Of a stretch of 55,389 nucleotides of DNA, positions 17,048 through 25,751 are shown one piece after another. The notes beneath the pieces are model-generated. The model was not told the origin of the DNA and ran no database searches. It worked only from the letters and a program-made list of their open reading frames with translations. This DNA is from Streptomyces daqingensis (GTDB lineage: Bacteria > Actinomycetota > Actinomycetes > Streptomycetales > Streptomycetaceae). The translations under genes and the position numbers were made by a program. The stretch spans positions 1 through 55,389 of the forward strand of contig NZ_BMMP01000028.1 of NCBI RefSeq assembly GCF_014645895.1, in the 5' to 3' direction. Positions within the stretch are counted from its first letter, which is position 1. Every line of letters begins with the position of its first letter.

Positions 17048-17982
17048 GCACCACCGGAATCGCCTCGCCCGTCAGCAAGGGGCGCCCCGGCGGGGGCGGC
17101 ACCTCCCCCGGCGATCCACGCGGCAAGGGCACGCGCGCCCTGCGCTGGCTGCCGATCGCCCCCGCCACGCTCCTGCTCCTGCTGTTCCTTGCCGGGCCGA
17201 TCGCGTACTGCGTCTACATCGCGTTCACCGACATGCAGCTGACGGGCCAGGCGTCGGCGTCCTTCGTGGGCTTCGACAACTTCGAACGGGCCTTCGGTGA
17301 CGCGAAGTTCATCAACGCCGTCGTCCTGACCCTGATCTTCACGCTCATCTCCAGCATCCTCGGCCAGAACACCCTCGGGCTGACGCTGGCGGCCCTGATG
17401 GCGAGAGCGTCGAAGACCGTACGGTCCGTGACCGGGGCGGTCGTCATCAGCGCCTGGGTGCTGCCGGAGATCGTCGCGGGCTTCCTGCTCTACACGTTCT
17501 TCAACAAGGAGGGCACGCTCAACGCCGTGCTCGGCTTCCTGAACCTGCCGTCCCAGAACTGGCTCTACACGCTGCCGATCGTCGCGGTCTCCTTCGCCAA
17601 CGTCTGGCGCGGGACGGCGTTCTCGATGCTCGTGTACTCGGCGGCGCTCTCGGAGATCCCCAAGGAGGTCACCGAGTCCGCCGAGGTCGACGGGGCGGGC
17701 GCGTGGCAGCGCCTGTGGCACATCACGCTCCCGATGATCCGCCGCTCCATCGGCACCAACCTGATGCTCAACACCCTGCAGACGCTCTCGGTGTTCGGGC
17801 TGATCTGGGCGATGACACGCGGCGGCCCGGGAGGCCGCAGCGAGACCCTGCCGATCTTCATGTACGACCAGGCGTTCAACAAGTCCCTCATCGGTTACGG
17901 CACCGCGGTGGCGCTGCTCCTGCTCGTGGTCGGCGCGCTGTTCTCGGTCGTCTATCTGCGCCTGATGCGCGAGGAGGTCTGA
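17044..17982 (+). CDS. Sugar ABC transporter permease 1
   Basis: This 312-residue integral membrane protein has a hydrophilic N-terminus of about 35 residues, then about six transmembrane helices. The EAA loop (EIPKEVTESAEVDGAGAWQRLWHITLP) is the contact site for the ATPase and marks it as a MalF-type carbohydrate permease. The GTG overlaps the stop of the binding protein gene (GTGA). It forms the importer with the next gene and a shared ATPase encoded elsewhere. Confidence 0.9.
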   Translation: MSTTGIASPVSKGRPGGGGTSPGDPRGKGTRALRWLPIAPATLLLLLFLAGPIAYCVYIAFTDMQLTGQASASFVGFDNFERAFGDAKFINAVVLTLIFTLISSILGQNTLGLTLAALMARASKTVRSVTGAVVISAWVLPEIVAGFLLYTFFNKEGTLNAVLGFLNLPSQNWLYTLPIVAVSFANVWRGTAFSMLVYSAALSEIPKEVTESAEVDGAGAWQRLWHITLPMIRRSIGTNLMLNTLQTLSVFGLIWAMTRGGPGGRSETLPIFMYDQAFNKSLIGYGTAVALLLLVVGALFSVVYLRLMREEV

Positions 17983-17990
17983 GGCCGGCG

Positions 17991-18905
17991 ATGACCGCGA
18001 TCCACGACTCCGTACCCGGCACCAGCGGAAGCCGGAACCCCTCGGCCGCGACGGGCCGCCGTCCCTCCCCCGGCCGCAGGCTCAGCAGGCCCGTTCGGCA
18101 GCGGCTCGCCGCCGACGTCGGGCTGCTCGTCATCGTCGCCTCGTTCGTACTGCCGCTGCTGTGGCTGCTGTTCGCGTCGGTGGACAAGCAGCCCGGGATG
18201 ACGGTGAACCCGCCCAGCTCCCTCACCACGGACAACTTCTCAGCCGTGCTGACGGACGAGATCACCTTCACGCCGATGCTCAACAGCCTGCTGCTGTGCG
18301 GCGGGGCGACGCTGATGACCGTCACGGCGGCGGCCCTCGCCGCCTACCCGCTCTCCCGCTACCGGGCCCGCTTCGCACGCCCGTACCTGCTGACCATCCT
18401 CTTCACGACGTGCCTGCCCATCACGGCCGTCATGGTCCCGGTCTACGGCCTGTTCGTGCAGACGAACCTCATCGACACGATGCACGGCACATCGTTCTTC
18501 CTCGCGACGTCCCAACTGCCGTTCGCCATCTGGCTGATGAAGAACTTCATGGACGGCGTTCCCGTGGCGCTGGAGGAGGCCGCGTGGACGGACGGAGCGA
18601 GCTGGCTCCAGGCCCTGGTCCGCGTCATCCTCCCGCTGATGGGCCCCGGCTTCGCGGTCGTGACCGTGTACAGCTTCATCATGATGTGGGGGAACTTCTT
18701 CGTCCCCTTCATGCTCCTCATCAGCCCGGAGCAACTCCCGGCGTCCGTCAGCATCTTCACGTTCTTCGGTAACTTCGGCTCCATCGCCTACGGCGAGCTG
18801 GCTGCGTTCTCGATCCTGTACTCCACGCCCGTGCTGCTGCTCTACATCCTCATCTCCAAGCGCCTGGGCGGCGGCTTCACCCTGGGCGGCGCCGTCAAGG
18901 GCTGA
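17991..18905 (+). CDS. Sugar ABC transporter permease 2
   Basis: The 304-residue MalG-type permease starts eight bases after permease 1. It has about six transmembrane helices and an EAA loop (VPVALEEAAWTDGASWLQALVRVILP), and it ends in the short basic tail common to MalG relatives. ATG 17991 was chosen over longer upstream frames because those overlap permease 1 and are poorly coded. GAGGAGG lies inside the end of permease 1 at 17971-17977. Confidence 0.9.
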   Translation: MTAIHDSVPGTSGSRNPSAATGRRPSPGRRLSRPVRQRLAADVGLLVIVASFVLPLLWLLFASVDKQPGMTVNPPSSLTTDNFSAVLTDEITFTPMLNSLLLCGGATLMTVTAAALAAYPLSRYRARFARPYLLTILFTTCLPITAVMVPVYGLFVQTNLIDTMHGTSFFLATSQLPFAIWLMKNFMDGVPVALEEAAWTDGASWLQALVRVILPLMGPGFAVVTVYSFIMMWGNFFVPFMLLISPEQLPASVSIFTFFGNFGSIAYGELAAFSILYSTPVLLLYILISKRLGGGFTLGGAVKG

Positions 18906-19020
18906 ACGGTGGCGCGGGCCGGGGCCGTACGGCCGGCCGCGCGGCGCCCGGTGTTCGCGCGGTAGGAATCCACCGCGGCCGGAAAGCCACGGGCACACTG
19001 ACGCATGGGCTTGACCACTC

Positions 19021-19173
19021 GTGACACTGCCCGGCCTGGCCATGCTGCTCCTCGCGGCAGTCGCCGTGGACCAGATGCTGCTGCGGGACGACGAGGAGGA
19101 CGGCGCACCGCCGGACCGCACCGTCGTCGATCTCGGCAGCGGCACGGCGGTCGTCCGCCTGCCCGCCCCGTAG
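19021..19173 (+). CDS. Possible small membrane protein of 50 residues
   Basis: A short frame starting at GTG 19021 encodes a hydrophobic N-terminus (LPGLAMLLLAAVAVDQMLL), an acidic stretch (RDDEEDG), and the end VVDLGSGTAVVRLPAP. The composition and codon use look coding and resemble small Streptomyces proteins that carry one membrane helix. There is no clear ribosome binding site. It may be the surviving end of a longer gene. It lies in the otherwise empty 331-base gap between the sugar permease and the amino acid permease. Confidence 0.4.
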   Translation: MTLPGLAMLLLAAVAVDQMLLRDDEEDGAPPDRTVVDLGSGTAVVRLPAP

Positions 19174-19236
19174 GGCCTGTCCCGACGGATCTCGCCGTAC
19201 CGGGAGGGGGCGCGTCCCTACCCCTTCTTCAGCACG

Positions 19237-20712
19237 TCACCGGGGTTCCCGGCCGGTCAGGTGCCCGCTGGAGTCCCCGGCGTCGCGGTCGCCGGCCGGC
19301 GGCTCGCCGCCACGCGCTGCGACGCTCGCGACGAGGCGTTCCTCGGCGTCCGCGCCCGGCGTGATCTTCGGCAGCCGCCACACCAGCAGCGCACCGGCCA
19401 GCCACCACCCGCCGACGATGGCCCACTCGGACGGGAAGTCGAGCGCGGCGGGCATGCCCGGCAGGTACAGCACCCCCAGGCCGAGGCTGAGCGCCAGCGC
19501 CGTCCATCCGACGACCGGACCGGCGGGCGTGGTGAACGGGCGTTCCATCGCCGGCTCGCGGCGGCGGAGGATGAGGAAGCAGAGGACGACCGCCGTGTAG
19601 GCGACCACGATGTTGATGCCGCCCGCGTTGACGAGCCATGTCAGCATCGGCTCGCCGAACAGCGGCGCCAGCACGGTGAGCAGGCCGATCGCCAGGACCG
19701 CGTTGCTGGGCGTGCGGTAGCGGGGGTGCAGCTTGCCCAGCCAGGCCGGCAGCATCCGCGACTCGGCCATCGCGTACACGAGCCGGCTGGCGCCGATGAG
19801 GAAGGCGTTCCAGCTCGTGAAGATGCCCGCGATGCCGCCGAGGATCAGCAGGTCGCCCATCGCGGGGCTGTCCCACAGCTTCGCCATGCCGTCGGCCGAC
19901 GCCAGGTCCGCGTCGGCGAGTTCGGCGGGGCCCAGGCCCGAGCCGACGGTCAGCATGATCATCGCGTACCAGCCCGCCGCGCATGCCACGGAGACCACCA
20001 GCAGCTTGCCCACCTGCCGGTGGGGCAGGTTCACCTCGGAGGCCGACTGCGGGATCACGTCGAAGCCGACGAAGAGGAACGGCACGGCCACCAGCACCAC
20101 GAAGAGCCCGGAGACCCCGCCTGTGAACAGCGGCTCCATCTTCCCGGCCGAGCCGTTCGTGAGGGAGCCCACCAGCAGCAGCGCCCCCGCGCCGAGCAGG
20201 AAGAGGACCGCGACGGTCTGGAAGACGCTGGCGGGGCGGATACCGAAGTAGTTCAGCGCGGTGACCACCACGGCGGAGCCGGCGCCGACCGCCACCCAGC
20301 TCAGGTAGACGTCGTATCCCGCGACCGACCACAGATGGACGGAGAGCATGTCGGGGAAGAGGTAGAGCACCGTCTCCGGCAGCGCCACCGCCTCGAAGGC
20401 GGCGACCGAGACGTAGCCGAGCAGCATCGCCCAGGAGACGACGAACGCGCCGCGCCCGCCGAGGGCCCGCAGCCCGTAGTGGTGCTCGCCGCCCGCGTGG
20501 GGCATCGCGGAGACCAGCTCGGCGTAGCACAGGCCCACCAGCATGATCACGAAGCCGCCGAGCACGAACGCGAGTGCCGCGCCGCCCGGACCGGCCTCGG
20601 TGATGAAGTCGGAGGTCAGGACGATCCAGCCGAAGCCGATCATCGCGCCGAAGGCCAGGGCCAGCACGTCGGCACGTCCCAGTACGCGTACGAATCCGCC
20701 GTCGTTCGCCAT
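19237..20712 (-). CDS. APC-superfamily amino acid permease
   Basis: The 491-residue protein has about twelve transmembrane segments. It begins with an APC signature (LGRADVLALAFGAMIGFGWIVL), with Gly-rich helix 1 for substrate binding, and contains the conserved helix 6-7 region PFLFVGFDVIPQSASEVNLP. The C-terminus is a hydrophilic tail of about 40 residues. ATG 20712 (MANDGGFVRVLG) was preferred over the upstream frame because it directly precedes helix 1. The substrate (an amino acid or amine) cannot be told from the sequence. It lies downstream of pfkA on the same strand, but a hairpin separates them. Confidence 0.88.
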   Translation of the reverse strand: MANDGGFVRVLGRADVLALAFGAMIGFGWIVLTSDFITEAGPGGAALAFVLGGFVIMLVGLCYAELVSAMPHAGGEHHYGLRALGGRGAFVVSWAMLLGYVSVAAFEAVALPETVLYLFPDMLSVHLWSVAGYDVYLSWVAVGAGSAVVVTALNYFGIRPASVFQTVAVLFLLGAGALLLVGSLTNGSAGKMEPLFTGGVSGLFVVLVAVPFLFVGFDVIPQSASEVNLPHRQVGKLLVVSVACAAGWYAMIMLTVGSGLGPAELADADLASADGMAKLWDSPAMGDLLILGGIAGIFTSWNAFLIGASRLVYAMAESRMLPAWLGKLHPRYRTPSNAVLAIGLLTVLAPLFGEPMLTWLVNAGGINIVVAYTAVVLCFLILRRREPAMERPFTTPAGPVVGWTALALSLGLGVLYLPGMPAALDFPSEWAIVGGWWLAGALLVWRLPKITPGADAEERLVASVAARGGEPPAGDRDAGDSSGHLTGREPR

Positions 20713-20817
20713 GGCCGTAGTGCACCGCACGATGCGGACGCTTGTGTAGTCCGCGCACGTCACAGATCGGTTTCGGCCATCCTGCGCGCCGTCGCAGCCG
20801 GTGCCGGGCAGCGGAAA

Positions 20818-20844
20818 GGCCGGCCGCGGACGGCGCGGCCGGCC
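20818..20844 (-). terminator. Hairpin downstream of pfkA
   Basis: GGCCGGCCGCG (20818-20828) and CGCGGCCGGCC (20834-20844) form an 11-bp perfect stem with a 5-base loop. On the minus strand it follows the pfkA stop and is trailed by a short TTT. It separates pfkA from the amino acid permease gene. Confidence 0.75.
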
Positions 20845-20923
20845 TCCTTCGCGGCGAGCCGCTCAAGGCCCGCAGCCGGACGGCCGGGCCGCGCCAGGCG
20901 GCGTCAGCGGACCGGCCCGGGCG

Positions 20924-21949
20924 TCAGTACACCGACTCGGCCTCGTCCATGCGGTCCTGCGGGACGCGCTTGAGCTCGCTCACCGCGTTGGCCAGCGGGG
21001 TCATGACGATCTCCGTGCCGCGCAGCGCCGTCATCTGGCCGAAGTCCCCGCGGTGCGCCGCCTCGACGGCGTGCCAGCCGAAGCGGGTGGCGAGGACGCG
21101 GTCGTACGCCGTGGGCGTGCCGCCGCGCTGCACGTGGCCGAGAATGACCGGCTTGGCCTCCTTGCCCAGGCGGTGCTCGAGCTCGCTGGCGAGGCGGTTG
21201 CCGATTCCCACGAAACGCTCGTGGCCGTACTGGTCGATGACGCCCTTCTCGTAGGGCATCGACCCCTCCGCGGGGTGCGCGCCCTCGGCGACGCAGATCA
21301 GCGCGAACTTCTTCTCGCGGGCGAAGCGCTCCTCGACCATCTTCACCAGGTCGTCGACCTCGAAGGGCCGCTCCGGGATGCAGATCCCGTGCGCGCCGGC
21401 CGCCATGCCGGCCTCCAGGGCGATCCAGCCGGCGTGCCGTCCCATGACCTCGACGACCATGACGCGCTGGTGCGACTCCGCGGTGGTCTTCAGCCGGTCC
21501 ATGGCCTCGGTGGCGACGCCGACGGCCGTGTCGAACCCGAAGGTGCGGTCGGTCGCGGAGATGTCGTTGTCGATGGTCTTGGGCACGCCGACGACGGGCA
21601 GCCCCGCGTCCGCCAGCATCCGCGCCGCGGTGAGCGTGCCCTCGCCGCCGATGGGGATGAGCGCGTCCAGGCCGAGGCGGTCGATGAGCTCCTCGGAGTT
21701 GTCGCAGGCCTCGCGGAGCCGGTCGCGCTCCAGGCGCGCGGAGCCCAGGATCGTCCCGCCGCGCGCGAGGATGCCCGCGACGTCGTTGGTGTCGAGCGGG
21801 CGGTAGCGGCCGTCGAGGAGTCCCGTGAACCCGTCTTCGAAGCCGATGACTTCGTCACCGCGGTCGTGCACGGCCCGGTGGACTACGGAACGGATCACGG
21901 CGTTCAGACCGGGGCAGTCGCCGCCTGCCGTGAGGACTCCGATGCGCAT
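20924..21949 (-). CDS. pfkA: 6-phosphofructokinase
   Basis: The 341-residue enzyme phosphorylates fructose 6-phosphate in glycolysis. Clear motifs are GVLTAGGDCPGLNAVIR at the N-terminus, the phosphate-donor loop PIGGEGTL, the catalytic loop PKTIDNDI, VMGRHAGW and the substrate loop GHVQRGGTP. The Gly after Glu in GGEGT fits an ATP-dependent enzyme rather than a pyrophosphate-dependent one. Length and motifs match the actinobacterial PfkA group, of which Streptomyces often has several copies. It is divergent from pta across 296 bases and lies in the same block as ackA and pyk, which links glycolysis to acetate metabolism. Confidence 0.95.
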   Translation of the reverse strand: MRIGVLTAGGDCPGLNAVIRSVVHRAVHDRGDEVIGFEDGFTGLLDGRYRPLDTNDVAGILARGGTILGSARLERDRLREACDNSEELIDRLGLDALIPIGGEGTLTAARMLADAGLPVVGVPKTIDNDISATDRTFGFDTAVGVATEAMDRLKTTAESHQRVMVVEVMGRHAGWIALEAGMAAGAHGICIPERPFEVDDLVKMVEERFAREKKFALICVAEGAHPAEGSMPYEKGVIDQYGHERFVGIGNRLASELEHRLGKEAKPVILGHVQRGGTPTAYDRVLATRFGWHAVEAAHRGDFGQMTALRGTEIVMTPLANAVSELKRVPQDRMDEAESVY

Positions 21950-22245
21950 GGGGGTTCTATCTCCTGATCGGTGAGTGACCCGCGTGTACGGGCCGGGCTG
22001 CTCGGTCCCGAAGGGAGCCGAGGGGAGTGTTTCATGTGTTGAACGCGGGCCGCACTGCCCGTCCGCCCACCGGACTCGCTCCGCACCGCGCCTCCGCCCG
22101 GGCGCTGCGGCGGTCCGGCCGCGACGGGCACGGACGAGCGCGGGCGTGCGTTCTCCGTGCGGAATGCGGGGAGTCCCTCCGGGAACCCACTATTCCACGG
22201 CCGGCTCCCCCGGCCGTCCGGCCAACGACGAGAGGTTGACCACGC

Positions 22246-24381
22246 GTGACGCGCAGCGTGTACGTGACGGGCATCGGCCGCGGCGACGGCCGCCAGGTCG
22301 TGGAGCTCGGAGTCATGGAGCTCCTGACCAGGCAGGTGGACCGGGTGGGGCTGTTCCGTCCGCTGGTGCACGAGAACACCCCGTCCGGGGACCGCCTCTA
22401 CCAGCTGCTGCGCAGCCGCTACCGCCTCACCCAGCCTCCGGAGACCGTCTTCGGGATGAGCTACGAGGAAGGCGCGGCGCTCCAGGCGGAGAAGGGCGTG
22501 GAGGAGCTGGTCGCCCGCCTCGTCGAACGGTTCCACGCGGTCGCCGCGGACCACGAGGCGGTGCTCGTCCTCGGCACGGACTACGCCGACACCCAGCTCC
22601 CCGCGGAGCTCGCCCTCAACGCACGGCTCGCCAACGAGTTCGGGGCGCCGGTGCTGCCCGTCGTCTCGGGCAAGGGCCAGAGCGCCGAGTCCGTCGCCTC
22701 GGAGGTGCGCAACGCCCACCACGCCTTCGCCTCCCTCGGCTCCCACGTCGTGGCGACGATCGCGAACCGGGTCAGCGGATCCGAGGCACGTGAGACGTCC
22801 CGGCTGCTCGACGGGCAGCTCCCGGAGCCGGTGTACGTGCTGCCGGAGGAGCCCGCCCTGTCAGCGCCGACCGTCGCCCAGGTACGGGACAGGCTCGGGG
22901 CGGAGCTGCTGCTGGGGGTTCCGGAGGCCCTGGGCCGTGACGTCCGCGACTTCGTCTTCGGCGGCGCCCACCTGCCGGTCTTCCTGCCGGCGCTGACCGA
23001 GGGCTGCATGGTCATCACTCCGGGCGACCGGGCCGACCTCGTCGTCGGCGCGCTGGCGGCCCACGCGGCGGGCTCCCCCGCCATCGCGGGCGTGGTGCTC
23101 ACCCTCGGCGAGCGGCCCGGCGCGGAGACCATGGCACTGGCAAGCCGTCTCGCCCCGGGCACGCCCGTACTGGCCGTACCCGGCGGCTCGTTCCCGACGG
23201 CGGCGGAGCTGTTCGCCCTGGAGGGGAAGCTCACGGCGGCCACGCCCCGCAAGGCGGAGGTCGCCCTCGGCCTCTTCGAACGGCACGTCGACACCGCGCA
23301 GTTGACGCAGCAGCTCGCCGTGGAGCGGGGCGCCCGGATCACCCCGATGATGTTCGAGCGCGAACTCGTCGAGCGGTCCCGCTCGGACAGGCGCCACATC
23401 GTCCTGCCGGAGGGCGGCGAGGAGCGGGTGCTGCGTGCCGCGGAGGTCCTGCTGCGGCGCGACATCTGCGATCTGACGCTGCTCGGCGAGCCGGACGCCG
23501 TCCGCAGGCGCGCGGCCGAACTGGGCGTGGACCTGGCCCTTCTCGCCGACGGCGAGCTGCCGCCGGCGGCGCAGGCGTCCGCGCGGATCGTGGACCCCCA
23601 GACGTCGCCGCTCCGGGAGCGCTTCGCCGAGGTGTACGCGGAGCTGCGCTCCCACAAAGGCGTCACCTTCGAGCTCGCCCACGACGTCGTCGCGGACGTG
23701 TCGTACTTCGGGACGCTGATGGTGCGCGAGGGCCTCGCGGACGGCATGGTCTCCGGTGCCGCCCACTCCACGGCGGCGACGATCCGCCCCGCCTTCGAGG
23801 TGATCAAGACGCGTGAGGACGCGTCGACCGTCTCCTCCGTCTTCTTCATGTGCCTCGCCGACCGCGTGCTCGTCTACGGCGACTGCGCCGTCGTCCCCGA
23901 CCCGGACGCGCGGCAGCTCGCCGACATCGCCGTCCAGTCGGCGGCGACGGCTCGGCAGTTCGGCGTGGAGCCCCGCATCGCCATGCTGTCGTACTCGACG
24001 GGCACCTCGGGCTCGGGTACGGACGTCGACAAGGTGCGGGAGGCGACCGCGCTCGTCCGGCAGCGGCAGCCGGAGCTGCTGGTGGAGGGCCCCATTCAGT
24101 ACGACGCGGCCGTGGACCCGTCGGTCGCGGCGGCCAAGCTCCCCGGCTCGGAGGTCGCGGGCAGGGCGACGGTGCTGGTCTTCCCGGACCTCAACACCGG
24201 CAACAACACCTACAAGGCGGTGCAGCGCAGCGCGGGGGCCGTGGCCGTGGGCCCCGTCCTGCAGGGGCTGCGCAAGCCCGTGAACGATCTCTCGCGCGGT
24301 GCGATGGTCTCCGACATCATCAACACCGTGGCGATCACCGCCGTGCAGGCCCAGCAGAGCGGTTCGCCGATACGGCGGTGA
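22246..24381 (+). CDS. pta: Phosphate acetyltransferase
   Basis: The 711-residue long-form enzyme interconverts acetyl-CoA and acetyl phosphate. The N-terminal P-loop-like domain starts TGIGRGDGRQVVELGVMELL, which lacks the classic GK(S/T) lysine. A middle DRTGG-like region follows. The C-terminal catalytic PTA/PTB domain contains RRHIVLPEGGEERVLRAAEV, DGMVSGAAHSTAATIRP and MLSYSTGTSGSG. GTG 22246 follows GAGAGG about ten bases upstream. It is followed after 73 bases by ackA, so the two steps of acetate formation are co-expressed. The reverse direction (acetate assimilation) is equally possible in vivo. Confidence 0.95.
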   Translation: MTRSVYVTGIGRGDGRQVVELGVMELLTRQVDRVGLFRPLVHENTPSGDRLYQLLRSRYRLTQPPETVFGMSYEEGAALQAEKGVEELVARLVERFHAVAADHEAVLVLGTDYADTQLPAELALNARLANEFGAPVLPVVSGKGQSAESVASEVRNAHHAFASLGSHVVATIANRVSGSEARETSRLLDGQLPEPVYVLPEEPALSAPTVAQVRDRLGAELLLGVPEALGRDVRDFVFGGAHLPVFLPALTEGCMVITPGDRADLVVGALAAHAAGSPAIAGVVLTLGERPGAETMALASRLAPGTPVLAVPGGSFPTAAELFALEGKLTAATPRKAEVALGLFERHVDTAQLTQQLAVERGARITPMMFERELVERSRSDRRHIVLPEGGEERVLRAAEVLLRRDICDLTLLGEPDAVRRRAAELGVDLALLADGELPPAAQASARIVDPQTSPLRERFAEVYAELRSHKGVTFELAHDVVADVSYFGTLMVREGLADGMVSGAAHSTAATIRPAFEVIKTREDASTVSSVFFMCLADRVLVYGDCAVVPDPDARQLADIAVQSAATARQFGVEPRIAMLSYSTGTSGSGTDVDKVREATALVRQRQPELLVEGPIQYDAAVDPSVAAAKLPGSEVAGRATVLVFPDLNTGNNTYKAVQRSAGAVAVGPVLQGLRKPVNDLSRGAMVSDIINTVAITAVQAQQSGSPIRR

Positions 24382-24454
24382 CGCCGTCCGCCGCCGCGGT
24401 CACCGGCCCCCTCGTCCGCAGCCGTCCGTCCCCTCCCAGAAAGCGGAGCCCCAA

Positions 24455-25690
24455 GTGACCGCCACCCGCGTCCTCGTCCTCAACTCCGGTTCCTCCTCGG
24501 TGAAGTACCAGCTCCTGGAGATGACCGACGAGTCGAGACTCGCCGCCGGCCTGGTGGAGCGCATCGGCGAGCGTCAGTCGAGGCTGACGCACACCCCCCT
24601 CGCGACGGGAGGGGAACGGCGGGAGCGCGTCGAGGAGTTCGCGGACCACGAAGCCGCGCTGCGTGCCGCCGCGGAGGAGCTGGAGGCCGACGGCCTCGGC
24701 CTGGACGCACCCGAGCTGGCCGCCATCGGGCACCGCGTGGTGCACGGCGGACGGTCGTTCACCCGCCCCACGCTCGTCGACGACGACGTGCTCGCCGAGA
24801 TCCGCCGGCTCGTCCCGGTGGCGCCGCTGCACAACCCGGCCAACCTGACGGGGATCACCACGGCGCAGGTCCTCAACCCCGGGCTGCCGCAGGTCGCGGT
24901 CTTCGACACCACGTTCCACACGACGATGCCGGAGCACGCCGCCCGCTACGCCATCGACGTCGAGACCGCGGACGCGCACCGGGTGCGGCGCTACGGCTTC
25001 CACGGCACCTCGCACGCGTACGTCTCCCGCCGCACCGCCGAGCTGCTCGGCGCGGACCCCGCGGACGTCAACGTGATCGTGCTGCACCTGGGCAACGGGG
25101 CGTCCGTGTCCGCGGTGCGGGGCGGCAGGTGCGTGGACACCTCGATGGGGCTGACCCCGCTTGAAGGCCTGGTGATGGGTACCCGTTCCGGAGACGTCGA
25201 CCCGGCCGTGGTCTTCCACCTCGTGCGGGTGGCCGGCATGACGGTGGACGAGGTGGACGAGCTGCTGAACAAGCGGAGCGGACTCGTCGGACTGTGCGGG
25301 GACAACGACATGCGGGAGATCCGCCGCCGTATCGAGGAAGGCGACGAGCGGGCACGGCTCGCCTTCGACATCTACATCCACCGGATCAGGAAGTACATCG
25401 GGGCGTACTGCGCCGTGCTCGGCCGTGTCGACGCCGTGGCCTTCACCGCGGGAGTGGGCGAGAATTCGCCCCCGGTGCGCGAGGCGGCGCTCGCGGGCCT
25501 CGAAGGCCTCGGCCTGGCCGTCGACCCGGCTGCGAACGCCGCGGAGGGTCCCGCCGCCGAGGGCCCTCGGCTGATCTCGCCCCGGGGCGCGCGGGTCGCG
25601 GCGGCAGTGGTACCGACCGACGAGGAGCTGGAGATCGCACACCAGACGTACGCGCTGGTCACCGGAGCGGACGCGCACCGCACCGCCTGA
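24455..25690 (+). CDS. ackA: Acetate kinase
   Basis: This 411-residue ASKHA-fold kinase converts acetyl phosphate plus ADP to acetate plus ATP. Motifs are VLVLNSGSSSVKYQLLE at the start, GHRVVHGG, VFDTTFHTTMP, YGFHGTSHAYVS and the C-terminal AFTAGVGENSPPVRE. GTG 24455 is preceded by GGAG (24445-24448) and gives the family-typical N-terminus. It lies 73 bases after pta and 61 bases before pyk, in one direction, so pta-ackA is very likely one operon with possible read-through into pyk. Confidence 0.95.
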   Translation: MTATRVLVLNSGSSSVKYQLLEMTDESRLAAGLVERIGERQSRLTHTPLATGGERRERVEEFADHEAALRAAAEELEADGLGLDAPELAAIGHRVVHGGRSFTRPTLVDDDVLAEIRRLVPVAPLHNPANLTGITTAQVLNPGLPQVAVFDTTFHTTMPEHAARYAIDVETADAHRVRRYGFHGTSHAYVSRRTAELLGADPADVNVIVLHLGNGASVSAVRGGRCVDTSMGLTPLEGLVMGTRSGDVDPAVVFHLVRVAGMTVDEVDELLNKRSGLVGLCGDNDMREIRRRIEEGDERARLAFDIYIHRIRKYIGAYCAVLGRVDAVAFTAGVGENSPPVREAALAGLEGLGLAVDPAANAAEGPAAEGPRLISPRGARVAAAVVPTDEELEIAHQTYALVTGADAHRTA

Positions 25691-25751
25691 CCGCGTGATC
25701 CACTTCACCCCCGATACGTTCCGCGTTTGAACAAACCGTTAGGATCGTCCT

